A stretch of DNA of 64,000 nucleotides from Phragmites australis (taxonomy: Eukaryota > Streptophyta > Magnoliopsida > Poales > Poaceae). The number at the start of each line of letters is the position of its first letter. Positions within the stretch are counted from its first letter, which is position 1. The stretch is taken from assembly GCF_958298935.1 (NCBI RefSeq), contig NC_084927.1, positions 15,590,001 to 15,654,000 of the forward strand, written 5' to 3'. The translations under genes were made by a program, and so were the position numbers. Below the pieces are notes generated by a model. It did not search any database. It saw only the letters and a program-made list of their open reading frames with translations, and was not told where the DNA came from. This document shows positions 1 to 11,518 of this stretch, one piece after another.

Positions 1-107
1 TCAGTTGTGACTCCCATTCAATATCTCTATCCAACATGGGAGCATATTTCACAACGTTCCTACCCTTTCCCGAATATGAATCATATACCAGTATATCTCT
101 AAACATA
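1..107 (-). other. possible exon fragment, unidentified protein
   Basis: The minus strand is open from about position 105 to the window edge and reads FRDILVYDSYSGKGRN followed by more ordinary-looking residues ending in IEWESQL. A splice-acceptor-like TTTAG lies just upstream. I do not recognise the family. The reading frame runs off the window, so neither length nor function can be given. It could be a transposon-borne gene or a host gene exon. Confidence 0.25.
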
Positions 108-426
108 AATTAACAACAGCAATCAACCTTCTCCTCCACATGTAGTAGTGGTTCCTGTAGTACTGGATATATAATTTCCTCTGACCCATCTAGAAAATAT
201 AATGTATTTGCCAAAATATTACTATAGTTCTATGATAAAGATAAACAAAGGTATATAAGAAAAGTTTAGTGAGGAAACATACCATAAATTCCATGCACAA
301 GTTATGTTTACTTTGTAAGACACATTATAAAAGAGGTACAAGTAAGCCATAATACATCAATAATTAATTTTTACATTGCTCATGCACATATATCAAGCAA
401 AGAACATCGGAGAGGATAAAAGGACA

Positions 427-534
427 TCAATGATTTGCATAGGAATAACCAGCAGAAGTAAAAGATAAGGGCGCAGATCCACCCAAAGTGTCACGTAGAG
501 GCATTAACTTTGCACCTTCTACACCAGCTGCACT
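427..534 (-). other. possible terminal exon, unidentified protein
   Basis: Minus-strand segment of 36 codons. It starts after an acceptor-like AG (complement of 535-536) and ends in TGA at 427-429. The readable C-terminus is PLRDTLGGSAPLSFTSAGY plus a short tail. A donor-like AAG/GTTAGT lies upstream near 732, which would fit an earlier exon at 733-780. No family is recognised. Codon choice looks protein-like but the segment is short. The solo LTR starting at 847 would separate this from any upstream exon. Confidence 0.25.
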
Positions 535-846
535 CTGAACTTGAGGTACAAGACAACGGAGAGAGCTGCAGAGGTCAGAAGAGCAGTTGCTACTACAGAA
601 GGTGGAGATCCATATCTACGCAAGAATAGATGATTTCACAATTGAATATCAAACAATAATATATGCTTTCACAGCTGAACAACAAAGATAAAAGCACAAC
701 AAATACCACCCTTTCTTTGATTTCACTAACCTTGTTTTGACCACGTCGTTTTCCACCAAGTTGGCTGATGTCCAACCATGAGAAGCTTGCTCAATCAGCA
801 TAGGGTTTGGCTAGGCATACAGGCATTGTTCGTAGACTGGTGTGAT
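535..846. other. unassigned intergenic or intronic sequence
   Basis: AT-rich sequence between the possible terminal exon and the solo LTR. Apart from a weak donor-like site near 732 on the minus strand I see no feature in it. Confidence 0.3.
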
Positions 847-3800
847 TGTATCACATCCTAATTTTTTAATCATGTCATTAAGCATAATCATACATCATAA
901 GCAATATAAGCATCATGTTTAATTGTTAAGTATTTTGGATTTGCTTGTTAATTAGAATGGTGGTTTGATAATGGCTTTGTATTTTTGAAAATACCCGATG
1001 TTACAATTTTCACTTAATTAAGTCTCGCTTAGAAGTTATAATCATTGCTCATGATTCTTTTATAAAAGTTCACAACTGAAATTAGCTTCTCTCTAGCTAG
1101 TGGGACCCCCTGGCCAGCCCCATCCCCTTTCTCCCTCTCCCACTCGGCTCCACCAGCAGCCCATCCCTCCCTCACTCTCTTACTCTCTCCCCTCCCACCC
1201 AAGCTGCCAAACAAAACAAGGCAGCAGCTCCTTCCTCATCCTCTCTCCAAAGCTCTCCCTCTCCACCCCAAAAATCTACCTTCTAGAAGCTAAAGCAAGG
1301 TTTGCATGTCACACCATTGAGTTCCCCACCTCTCTAGCTCTCCATCCATCCAAGAAATTCTTGCATTCATGGAGATTTGGAGGTTTTGCAATCAATTTTT
1401 GTCACCCCTCTTTTTCTAAAATTTTAGCACCCTGGTTTCTCTTCTCCAAGCCATTTCCTTCGTTTCTTCCCCAACCGAATGTCACCAATCGCAACAAGGA
1501 ACATTGGCTAAGATCCTTAGGCTCCTATGGTGGGAATGCACAAATTCGTTTGGCTTTGGATAGGATTAGCAGTTGTGTTCTTGAGATTGCAAAGTACTTT
1601 TTGTTCTTGTTGAAATGGAGATATTAGGAGGAGAATGGATGAGATAGAGCTAGGGATTCGTGTGTATTTTGTTTTTGGATGAAGACTAGAACCCATGTAC
1701 TAGTTCAAAACCACCTTTTCTTTGAGTTAGTGAGACATGCAATCGAATCGACCTTAGGTTCTTTATAAAATTAGGAAAACTAAAAGCATTGGAAGTTTTA
1801 AATTTTGGATCAGAACTTCCGGTTAACCTCGAGTTAACCCAACTGAGAGCCTTGTTTTCGTATAAGTCCAGAATATCTGACCCGATCGGAAGTTTCAACT
1901 TTTATATCAGAACTTCTGATTGAATAGAGCTGCAACCTGATAACCCCATTTTCATAAACCACCGGATGTTCCGATCCGAGGATCAGAACTTTCGAAGTTA
2001 CTGTCTATCAGACGATTCTCCTTTTTTTTCTTTGCACATAACTTGTATATTTTGTAATCAATTCATACAACCTCCAAAAATTATGAAACTAGTTGCGTTA
2101 GCTTCATATGATTATGAACTAGATGAACTCCCGAAATAATTTTGAATAATTACTTAATTAATTAAATGTGTTTTGATTTATTTAAATCACAGTTAATTAA
2201 TACAATGTCATAAAATTATGAAACCACTTGGCAAATTCATGTTATTACCAGTGCTATCTACAAAAAAATATATTTTAGTATCAAAGTATTGTTTAAATTG
2301 TTGAAACTCATTTAATCTTAACAACTAGCTTAATTAAGGTCCTTTTTAGATATACCTTAAATAAATCATTTATACTATGAGCATATGTACTTCAATCTGA
2401 GTGAATCTTGTTGCATTTTGATCTTTACTCGGTACCACATCCCCTATTAAATTTTCATGATATTTGGTGCATTTCTCATAGTATTTCGTCACGTTGATTA
2501 TGATGCACTGTTCTTCCTTTTAGCAATCGACGAACTGGAGAGCGACTGTGTATTCTTGAGGTGATTGTGATTTTGTGTGTGAAGCAATTGTACACCAAGG
2601 CATGCATATAAGCATGTTGCACCCATTATGTTGGATCACATGTTGTCTTTAATTTGATAAAGTATGCTATATGTATGTCACACATGATAGTTAGTTGCGG
2701 TCGGGTTTTTTAGAGTAGTTTCTAATTGTTGCATTACCCTTACTTGTTATTGTTATCTCTTGATCTATTGTAATCCTGGGTACAATACTCAATGGTCTAA
2801 CTTAAAATGAATATGTCATGCTTAGCAAGGCTTAGGTCATCGATAGAAGTCAAGTAGTGGTTTGACCATCGTTCATGAGCTTAGGGCTTACTCTTATTTC
2901 ACAAATACAATGATGATGATGGGATGTGTAAGTCAGTGAGGATGAGACGAGATTCGGACAGACAATAGGGATGGCTTGAGAATGGAGTCTCAGATGCTAT
3001 AGGGTCGCTTGAATCGATTAAGCATTATCCTTTGTTGTAGTTGACTTTAGCACTTTCCGCACTTACCATATATCGATATAACGGTTGATAAGCCGAATAC
3101 CTTTTGTTGTTGTGACCTTTTGGCTTGTTGGCCTATGGTGTCGTGGGCATAATATGCTTATAGAGGTAATGTTGTAAAGGTGTTGTGAGCATAATAGACT
3201 TGTAGTGGTATCTAGTTTGCTTAGGGAGTAGTTCTAGCTATCTCCACACCTTTAGGCATAACTAGGGTACTCCGGGAGTAACCCTAGTGGACCTTCGCAC
3301 CTATAGGTGCATGTTCAAACGGTCAGAGCCCAATTGGAAAAAGTTGACATAGGTACCCCTTTTGTGTACTTTAGCGGTTGACACAAGCTGAATGATCCTC
3401 GTGTCATATGGATAAAGATGTACCCCATACAGGGTGTAAGATTAATTCGAATTATCACGTTCTCAGTTATTAGCATGCTTCTATCCATTTACATCAATCG
3501 TGGAGTTTTGTTATTGGGATGTTGTGATGGAATATTAGAACATAGCTAGTGATGTTGATAAAGAGTTGATATGGTACAAGTTACATCTTTGTTATGTTGA
3601 TGGTCTCATGATACAAAGGTATTTGGTTAGGTGTAGATGCTTACACTTGAGTCCAAATCGCTTTTGCATATGAAGTTACTTAACCTTTGTGATCGAGTCC
3701 TTGTTAATTACCCATATGCATTCTCCTTAGAGTCGAGCTATTTATAGGTGTCTGTTATAGATTAAGTCTTGCGAGTACCTTCATACTCACATGCTTTGTT

Positions 3801-4222
3801 CTCTTTTCAGGTGAGAAAAATTTAATTTTTGGCTATTTTACATCCACCGATGCTGGCGACAGGCAAGAATAGTGTCATTCTACTCGTGTGCTGTTATTTT
3901 AGGTGGCGTCTTAGGGCAAATGGTGCTACCCATCTTTTATCGTTATATAACTTATTCCACTGCATAGCTACTTAGCAAATGTTCGGGTTATGTATTTTGA
4001 TGTAAAGTTAAATCTGTTTAAAGACTTGTAACTCATTTAATTACTCATTTTTTATCATGTCATGTGATGATGTATTTGTTGTAAAAGCATGTGTTCTGAT
4101 CCTGAAAGTAAACACATATCAAGACTACCGGGATAGTATTCTAGTTAATCATTATGAGCGTGATTATGGAAAAATGATCATTCTAATAATTAGCTCGAAT
4201 ACTATTTGATCAGTTCCCCTTA
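847..4222 (+). mobile_element. solo LTR, long-LTR Gypsy family
   Basis: This stretch matches, in order, the landmarks of the Gypsy LTRs at 37560-41007 and 52917-56527. It begins TGTATCACATCC (compare TGTCACGTCCC). It then has the AATCA...TTAAGCATAATCA block, the pyrimidine-rich CCCTCTCC segment after 1100, a block with ACTTTAGCGGTTG near 3369, and a terminal block with TATTCTAGTTAATCAT just before the end. The expected GGTTCCTCACA terminus is degraded to CAGTTCCCCTTA, so the right edge is approximate. No internal retrotransposon sequence is attached, hence a solo LTR. I could not find a convincing target duplication. Long apparent reading frames inside (for example 1100-1627) are the pyrimidine-rich part of the LTR, not genes. 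Confidence 0.75.
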
Positions 4223-5029
4223 GGCTACCACAACCAGAGACTCAGAACAGGCAGCTGCCACACACACAACGGTTGCGACTGCCACGCAATGTGACATGCG
4301 CAAAGGAGGAGGCGAGAGGGGTAGCATGGAGATGGTGGAGATGAGATGGAAGGGATACAGTAGAATCTGGGAATAGTGGTGAGAGTATGAGAATGAAAAG
4401 GAAAGGAGGTGACTTTAACAGGAAAGGGTGCAACCTTTTAGAGCGCTGAAGGCCTATGGCGGTCCTTTTCTCCGCCACAAGTGCGCAGAAAATCTCTGCA
4501 GCAGATACTGCTAAATCTAACTAACAATCTTTGGCAGCCTAAGATTAGTAGCAAACTAAACAATAGTCTTAAAACATGTAGCATGTCTAATCTTAAATGT
4601 GCTAAATTTATTAGGCTACCAATCAGGCCCGTTATAGAGGGATAGTTACCATTTTCCAAGGAATAATGTAGGGATCTATACTATATAGCTTGTCATAAAG
4701 TTGGCTAGCTTGCTTTCATTTTTTTCTCTTAACGGAACAAGAGCTGCACTTATATCGATTAAAGATATATACGCTGTCCAAGGCTAGAATGAAATACCTA
4801 GACAGTTGAGCTGGTACGCTGAACCTGCACTCCGATCCCATGTACCCGTGCTGGGGGTGCGTCCCTGCTGCTTGATGAACAAGGACCTACTGCTATACAG
4901 CACAAGGCCCCCACACTGGCCACTGTACGGTACAGAGTGATCGATCATTGGTGTTCATTGCACACATGATCGATCATTGGTGTTCATTGCACACATACCG
5001 TCCTAGCGCAGCATAAGCCTGTTATGTTT
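4223..5029. other. unassigned sequence between solo LTR and LINE
   Basis: About 0.8 kb with no recognisable gene. Minus-strand frames at 4242-4659 are open but low-complexity and show no family signature. The one clear structure is the 29-bp tandem duplication at 4939-4996. Confidence 0.3.
4939..4996. repeat. 29-bp perfect tandem duplication
   Basis: Two adjacent identical 29-base copies (4939-4967 and 4968-4996), each beginning GATCGATCATTGG and ending TTGCACACAT. Probably a replication slippage product. No function is implied. Confidence 0.9.
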
Positions 5030-5107
5030 CTTTTGGAATTGCTTTTCTTGTTCTCGAATACAATTTTGCGATGTACTCACCATGGGACCAGTTTCAGAAC
5101 AGGATTA
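5030..5107 (-). repeat. copy of a dCTP pyrophosphatase intron segment, left part
   Basis: This stretch, including ATACAATTTTG and TGTACTCACCATGGGA, matches 33314-33385 inside the intron of the dCTP pyrophosphatase gene. The match resumes beyond the LINE at 10753 with TTGATTTATATGGGCTTTGG (compare 33422). The LINE therefore split one copy of this segment. The shared sequence could be a fragment of a duplicated locus, or an old repeat that landed in both places. Confidence 0.55.
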
Positions 5108-5284
5108 GTTGTTCTTTATTTTGAAAAATACAGTTTTATTAACTCTCATTGTTAAATCAAACTGATACAACTATACAAGAGTCTACTCTCAACCTTTATA
5201 TTACTAAGATACACAGTAATAAAATGACTAAGAAGAAGTAAACACATCTCCTTAGCTGTTGTTATTCTTCTTAAGCTTGGATAC

Positions 5285-6516
5285 TTAGTCTAAACTGTCA
5301 TCCAAATTAGATAAAGAGCTCTCTGCCCATCCACTCCAGGCACATACATGTCGTAGTAACCATTTCGTGATCCTCTTGGCGATGTCGTATAGACCACGAA
5401 CGGAGCCAATAAGTATAAGTAAAAATAACCTATAAAGAAAAAACAAAATTTCGCGTGTTAAAGACAATATTGTTCCTGCATAACCATAAAGACCAAGAAA
5501 AAGTGGACGCCACTGCCAATATATAGCCTTTCATCTTTTCATTTGAGCACTTCGTGGTTGTTAAAGATTTGATGCTACCCGGATAATTAGCCATGCAGAA
5601 CATGCAAAATGGCAATCAGAGAAGAGATGCTCAATTGTCTCACGTTTGTGACAAAAACAATACTTCTGATTTCCTTATCATTATCTTTCTCTTAGTTTAT
5701 CTTTTATTACGAGAACTCCTTTCTGTAAATACTAGAGGATTTTTTTTTATTTTTATCGATATCTTTAATTTCCCTGTGAATTTTCTAGATTTGTTCAGAG
5801 TCTATTTAAACTCATCTCGGTATCTAGACAAAATGATATTGGTGAGAGGAGCCGTCAAGACGTTCTATTCAATTAATTCCGGGCCAATCAAGTCCCACCT
5901 GAATGAAATATTTGTGTGGAATGACTCTATCACCTTAGCTATTATGTCACGCTTGTTTGACACTATGTTGTATAATGAAGGAAATTGGAGACTCAGTGGC
6001 GAGTTACCTAACCAGATGTCCTTAAAATCTAATTTCAGATCTGTTCTTTATGTTAAAAGTATAATATCGGAATATGATGTTTTTATTCTTCATTAACCGG
6101 CCTATAAGTGCGAGTCATCTGGTTTTCAGTCAACTTGAGAAAGAGTTTGTCCCTATATATTTATTTCAATGTAATTCTTGCCACGTCCCATCCTCAGTTG
6201 GTAACTTGTACAACTAATTGCATAGAAGAGAGGTATTTTGGATATCAAGGTCTTTTATCTCTAGTCCACCAAGGTCTTTGGGTTTACACAAGACTTTTCT
6301 TTTCGTCAGACAGTATTCTTTTTTATTATCACATTGCCAATAGAATCTGAATTGAAAGTAATCGATCTTTTTTAGATCTCCGCGTGGGATTTGAAAAAAA
6401 GACATCCTATATGTAGGTAGGCTACTAAGAACAGAGTTTAGAAGTATCAATCTGCCACCCGTAGATAAGTATTTGGCCTTCCATCTACTTATTCTTTTTT
6501 TGATTCGTTCATCCAC
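5285..6516 (-). pseudogene. LINE ORF2 C-terminal region (zf-RVT type)
   Basis: The segment at 6516-6214 reads as the post-RT region common to plant L1 ORF2, with RISRWKAKYLSTGGRLILLN and a PKDLGGLEIKDL block. Further along, near 5650-5590, RETIEHLFSDCHFAC is the Cys/His signature of the zf-RVT domain. It is followed by WLCRNNIVFN around 5480 and ends near 5285. Frames change several times and stops occur, so it is decayed. In intact elements this region helps target-primed reverse transcription, but its exact role is less well defined than that of the catalytic domains. Confidence 0.75.
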
Positions 6517-6599
6517 TCCTTTTCGATCTGAGTTTTTTAGTTTTCAAAAGTGAATCGGGATTCTTAGGTACTGCAAGGATAACTCGCCTATTGCACATC

Positions 6600-8110
6600 T
6601 AAATATATCAGCATATTGATTGGTCTTATCTTAAGCCTTCCCAAATCAAAACAATTCACTTTTATGGAAATTTATTTTTAGCCCTGAAAACTGCTCAAAA
6701 GTAAAAAGTAGAAGCTTCATATTTTTGGCCTTTTCCAAGTCATCCTCCATGAATAAGATCATACCATCAGCATACTGAAGGATGGATAGCCTACTTTGTA
6801 CCAAATGGGGTACAACTCTTTCAACTTGGCCTCTGCATTTTTGGCTCTCTCAATCAGTGTTGCTAACATATCTGCGATAATGTTAAATAGAATTGGAGAG
6901 AGTAGGTCATATTGACATAGACCTTTTTTTCGTTTGAAAGTAATGTTCAGTTTCTTCATTAACTTTTATTGCTACACTACCCCTAGAAATGAAGTTGTCT
7001 ACCCATGTGCACCATTTAGATGAGAATCCTTTTCATCTAAAGTGACTGTAGCAGGAAATGATATTTAGCTTTGTCATAGGCCTTATCAAAGTCAATTTCT
7101 AGGATTACACCACTTATCTTTTTTCGATGGAGTTCGTGTAATGTCTCATGAAAAATGACCACCCCTTCGATGATGTTTTTTCCACTCATGAATGCCGTTT
7201 ATGTGGGATGAATTATACGGTCCGCATTACTATTGTCGACGATTGGTGAATCACCAATCTTACAAACATGTAGAATAGATGGAGAATGCTTAGAGTAGAC
7301 GAATCAAATGAACACACGGAGGGATTTTTAGACAGGTTCATGCCTCCCTTAGGATAATAACCCGATATCATATTTGTCTTGTATTAATCTGAGCTTGTTA
7401 CAAGGGGTTGTGTAGCTAGCCTAGATAGATCTATCATATTTGGCAACTTTCTCATCTGGTTTATAGCTTGTGGCTTGTAGAGAGACCTTTTTCTTGGCTT
7501 CTAATGACTTGTCTCCAGTAGGGTCCCCAAGCTTTGCATATATAGGGGGGTCGTACATCCTCTGGAGTTTTTCTTCCCATTCTTAGAGATAAACCTATCT
7601 ATTTACAGGATACCCTGGGCTCCTACGGATAGTTTTCTTTCATGCAGGGATCCCCTTCCCGGAGATAAAGATATACCCTATGATAGGACAATTATCCAGT
7701 AGTCATCGCCAACTATTTAAACGGTATGTGAGCACCTTAGTAAAATCTTTGAAGCTGACATTTAGCTGGTAGATTGGTCTGAACTGCTGGATGAGACAAG
7801 CTTCTTTAATTTTTGGTACGAGAGTAATTACTCTGAAATTTATGCTATATATTGATAGATTCTCATAGTGCATTTTATGGAACATTTTCATTAGATCATT
7901 ATTGATGATATCCTATAATGTCTAGTAGAACTCTACTGGAAAGTCATCTGGGCTTGGGGCTTTATTTTTGCTCCATTTGGAATATTGCATCTCTTACTTT
8001 CTTTTTGGAGAAAGGAGCTATAAGAATCTCATTTTCAGTACATGTCACCTGATTAATGCTATCTATCCATGACTCCATTACGGATAATTCCTTATAATAT
8101 TTATTTATGT
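6600..8110 (-). pseudogene. LINE ORF2 reverse transcriptase, inactive
   Basis: The RT domain is split by the solo LTR at 7234-7711. Upstream of that LTR (7891-7717) the frame reads FRVITLVPKIKEACLIQQ, the early RT motif of plant L1 elements. Downstream, 7200-7060 gives FMSGKNIIEGVVIFHETLHE and a DFDKAYDK block (motif A). The stretch 6959-6759 carries the LSPILFNIIADMLA block. The catalytic box at about 6778-6767 reads YADG where active elements have YADD, so a metal-binding aspartate is lost. A frameshift separates that box from the upstream part. The enzyme is certainly inactive. Confidence 0.8.
7234..7711. mobile_element. 478-bp solo LTR inside the LINE
   Basis: Begins TGTCGACGATTGG and ends CATCGCCA, the TG...CA form of an LTR, with exact 5-bp target duplications ACTAT at 7229-7233 and 7712-7716. 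The LINE frame continues across the seam when the insert and one duplication are ignored. It contains a GTTCATGCCTCCCTTAGG block that resembles segments seen in grass LTRs. No internal region is present. Which strand the parent element read from cannot be told without its primer site. Confidence 0.85.
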
Positions 8111-8499
8111 ATGTATTTAGGTTGGGTTGACCCTCAATTTTTCTATCTTCTTGATCTAGCTAGAAGATTCGTTGTTTCATATGTTTGCCATTTGCAACCA
8201 TTTGGAAATGCCGAGTATTGTTGTCTCCTTGGAGGATATTATTGACCTTGGCACGCTGGTACCATTCAATCTCCTCTTCTTGGAGTAGTCTAACAAATAT
8301 TTCATTTGATTGGTTCTTTATGTTAATCTCACTGTCTATTAAACATCGAATTTTAGACTTTCTATCGAGTTCATCGATTATTGATAGTAGTTCTTTCTTC
8401 TATTGTTTATACGACCCACTAGTATGAGTAGCCCGTCCTTTAAGGTGTCACCTTAGTGAGCTTAGTTTGTTTGTCGACCTTTGGGTGGAATTTTGTCCC

Positions 8500-9308
8500 C
8501 CCGAGGATCAGTTCCACATCTCCTTAACTCGGTCTTCAAACCCATGAGCAAGCCAACCTAACTCAAACTTGAAAGGTCTTTGACCTCCAATTGGATTCGA
8601 GTCTCAGATACCTACCAAGATAGGAGTGTAGTCTGAAAGCGAAGTTCGCTCGAGGGCTTGAACGTCTACCAATGGGTATTTCAATTCCCATCATGTAGTG
8701 TCATTAGGATCCGATCAAGTTTCTCAAAGGTGGGTTTATCAAGGTTGTTCGACCAGGTGTATCTTCTCCTAGAAAGTTCGATCTCTCTTAGGTTCAAGCA
8801 GTCAATGACTACATTGGACAAGAAAGGGCACTGGTTCGAGAACATGCCATTATTTTTCTCCTCACCGAACCTTAAGATATTAAAGTCTCCACTAATCAAA
8901 ACCGGATATGGATTATCCCCATAGAAATTAAGAAGCTTTTCTAGGAAACTTGATTTATGTTCCGCTTGAGCTGGATCATATACTGCTATTTGCATCCAAC
9001 TGAATGTATCTGACTTCTTTCAGAGATGGCATTTCACAGAAAAATTCCCCATCCAAGACTTTGATGATTTCAAAAGAGGATTTATTTATTTCAATCAAGA
9101 TTCCACCCGATCTGCTACGAGGAGGGATGCAATGCCAATATAAGTCAATACCACCAGATAAGCGCTTCAAGAGTCTAGCCTCTGCCTCTTTTTTCCCCAT
9201 TTCTAGAAGGACGATAAAATCCACGCGATGGTCTCTAGCATTTTCATTGAGGAACTAGAATTTAGCCAAGTTACTAAGACCTCTGCTATTCCAGAAAAAC
9301 CCTTTCAT
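8500..9308 (-). pseudogene. LINE ORF2 endonuclease (APE type)
   Basis: ORF2 starts at ATG 9308-9306 with MKGFFWNSRGLSN, the usual start of plant L1 ORF2. Visible endonuclease motifs are DFIVLLEM near 9220, SGDFNILRFG near 8890 (the GDFN box), RRRYTWSNN near 8760 with a following EKLDR, and LSDYTPIL near 8630. In active enzymes the last motif is SDH, so the catalytic histidine appears changed to tyrosine. A stop interrupts the frame a few codons after the start. This domain would nick target DNA to prime integration. Confidence 0.8.
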
Positions 9309-9344
9309 TTAACACTTGTTATGTTTTTTTGGATTTTTGGCTCT

Positions 9345-10614
9345 TAACTGCAGGTCGGTTTGTGCGACTTTTTTCTTTGCAGAATTCGACTTGAATATTC
9401 AAGGGGTAAGCTTTCAAGGTCCACCTCATCCGTGTCTTCCTCGCTAAATTCGTGTACTAAGCGGGATAGGAGATGGTCATCCCACACGGACTCTGTCTCA
9501 TTATCGCTTGACACAAGACCATCAACCACAATTTCCTTTTTATTGGGTTTTTTTTAGTGCTTTTAGATTGAACCCTCGCCCTATCAACAACCATGTGTTT
9601 TAGCATTTTGATAGATAAATCCATCTCGTTTTCATTGTTGCCTAACGAAATACCAATAGAGCCAATTTTAGAAGAGATAGAATGGGATGTGCAGGGTGGC
9701 GTACCTGATGAGGAAGCAGTGGAATGCCAGTCATGAGCTATTGATGAGCTCGTTTTGGCCGCTGCACCATAGTTCTTAGTCACCACTCGACTCATAGCTT
9801 TAGTCATAGAGTGATGTCTAACGCCGGAACACCATTTACACCGGGCAACTCCTGGATGCGTGAGCTGCGGCGGGTGCATCCCTTTGGTTTGACTGCGGCA
9901 GGTGGACTTAATATAGTTCGTCCCCAATGGCGTGCTTGAAGATGGTGTCACCGAATCAATGCACAGACTGGCCTGTTGCGCATGGACCAGTGTGAGCTCC
10001 ATCTTGTCATCAAGGGAGGCGGCCGGCCTACCGACCGGAGACCTGGGGAGCTGCAGGCACCCTTGTGGCGTTATCACGCCTAGCACGCCAGCCCAGACTA
10101 GGACGCCACTCCGAGTCGTGTTGTGTCCTGCAGGACCGCAGCGCCTACAACACTGGTCACCGGCCGAGGAACAAACTGGCTGCAGGCCCTCAAGTGGCAG
10201 CGAACAGGTTGGCATGCCCGAATGGGCCGCCCCCTCCAGCTTTCCAATCTGCAATTCTGCATCATCGGCCCTCCGTCCTGTAGCCCGGATGATAGCAGCC
10301 GCCCTCGTCCTCGGGGTGTCATCCCGCCAAGCATGCCATCTCGGGCCAGCCTCTCTGAGCAAGCCGAGCGCGGATTGGCCAGCAGAACAGCCGCACCCCC
10401 TGCAGCCTGAGTCACCGTCACCGGCTGCCACCCTTGAGGCGCCATCCCGCCAGGCTCGCCATCCTGGACTGGCCCCTCCGTGCTGGCCTTGGGCAGTGTG
10501 TCCTGCAGAACCGCAGCACCTATGGCACCGGCCGAAGGGCAGGCGGGATGCAAACTCCCTGTGGTCGCGAGCAGATTGAGACGCCCGACAGAGCTGCCCA
10601 CGCCGACACTCCAA
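9345..10614 (-). pseudogene. LINE ORF1-like protein with Cys/His boxes
   Basis: A 385-codon minus-strand frame covers 10614-9457 and continues in another frame to about 9345, where it reads NETESVWDDHLLSRLVH and ends SRILQRKKSHKPTCS just before ORF2. It lies where L1 ORF1 is expected. Imperfect zinc-knuckle-like clusters occur as CHRCCGSAGH, CCRRCGPAGH and, later, CKWCSGVRHHS. The first two arise from repeated DNA units (see 10075-10720). In intact elements ORF1 is an RNA-binding protein that packages element RNA. The compositional bias of the 5' half makes its true coding status uncertain. Confidence 0.5.
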
Positions 10615-10720
10615 CTTGCATCCTCTGCCCTCCGTCCAGTATCTCGGCGGACACCTGCCACCCTCGGGTCACCGTCCCGCCAAGCTGGCCATCTTGGGCC
10701 GGCCTCTCTGGCCTGACGTG
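10075..10720. repeat. GC-rich imperfect repeats at the LINE 5' end
   Basis: Blocks recur about 360-375 bp apart. CCGCAGCGCCTACAACACTGG (10136) pairs with CCGCAGCACCTATGGCACCGG (10512), CTCCGTCCTGTAGC (10269) with CTCCGTCCAGTATC (10629), and a third pair ends GGATTGGCCAGCAGAACAGC at 10371 and 10729. The array lies at the LINE 5' end, where promoter and ORF1 are expected. Confidence 0.65.
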
Positions 10721-10746
10721 GATTGGCCAGCAGAACAGCAGGATTA

Positions 10747-11008
10747 TTTGGTTCTCTTGATTTATATGGGCTTTGGAAAGTAGAGGTATGAATAATAGGG
10801 TCTTTTCTATATGTTCCTTTCAGATCAACATTTCAATTCTACTCAAAAAAAAAAGATCAACCTTTTCATTGTACTAGTATGCGCATCCTGTTCCAAGTCT
10901 ACATTTATATTTCTGATCATTTGCATACCATCTTAGAACTACCAGGGTTTTGACTTCTAATCGAGAACCCCTTAACAGCTCTTAGCAAAAAAATAAATAA
11001 ATAGGGGC
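10747..11008 (-). repeat. copy of a dCTP pyrophosphatase intron segment, right part
   Basis: TTGATTTATATGGGCTTTGG and the following 100-odd bases match 33422-33540 of the gene intron with scattered changes. This is the right-hand continuation of 5030-5107 after the LINE insertion. No exon sequence of that gene was seen beside it. Confidence 0.55.
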
Positions 11009-11394
11009 TACTACAACAAAACAGAAATGTAGATGGGTACTTAGCTCATAAATAACATTTGTATGTTGAAAGGCGGTGAAGGTTGGAAGCCAATCTATGG
11101 ATCGAGAGATTAGGGAACGGTGGTTTGTCCTGACCAGATTATTTATCTCCATAATTAAAATTTTATTAGGTCTATTAAATTTTGTCACTGAAATTATCAC
11201 TAGTAAGACTATGTGACCACATAATATTTTCATTAAAAATGAATTAGCATAGTTTTCAAAGCATAGTTATCATTACTATGCGGTCTTGCGATTAAAACTT
11301 TTGACACTATTATTTAAACAAACAGTGACAAAAAATTGTTTGTCACAAAGTTGTCATTGCTAAGTTTTTTGTGACGTCAGCCCATTTGAACTTT

Positions 11395-11518
11395 ATTCAG
11401 GGACAAAGTTTAGTCACAATTAACATGCTAAACAGTGACAAAAAATATCACTACTCTTTTGTCCCTAATGTGATATCATGTGCCGCTATAATAATTTGTA
11501 AATGATAAACCACGTAAT
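11395..11518. repeat. subterminal repeat unit, left of the LTR insert
   Basis: One unit of about 125-130 bp with AGTTTAGTCACAATTAAC, AAACAGTGACAAAAAAT, ATCACTAC and CTAATGTGATATCATG. The same blocks in the same order recur at 15029-15385. The LTR at 11519 cut the array. Confidence 0.7.

Larger units (their letters stand above)
5108..10738 (-). mobile_element. L1-type LINE retrotransposon, degenerate
   Basis: Non-LTR element read right to left: GC-rich 5' region and ORF1, then ORF2 with endonuclease, reverse transcriptase and C-terminal domains. CAGGATTA occurs at both edges (5100-5107 and 10739-10746), a short candidate target duplication that may extend into the flanking AGAACA. Removing the element rejoins sequence matching the intron segment at 33314-33540. 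No long poly-A remains at the 3' (left) end. A solo LTR (7234-7711) interrupts ORF2. Several frameshifts and stops make the element non-autonomous. Confidence 0.8.

Noticed and set aside
1100..1627. 175-codon plus-strand frame rich in Pro and Ser
   Set aside because: It lies in the pyrimidine-rich part of a solo LTR, and the equivalent segment recurs in other LTRs of the family (37740-37900, 53090-53270). Not a gene.
9932..10760. Long plus-strand frames opposite LINE ORF1
   Set aside because: They are the antisense of the GC-rich LINE 5' region and have no recognisable domain.
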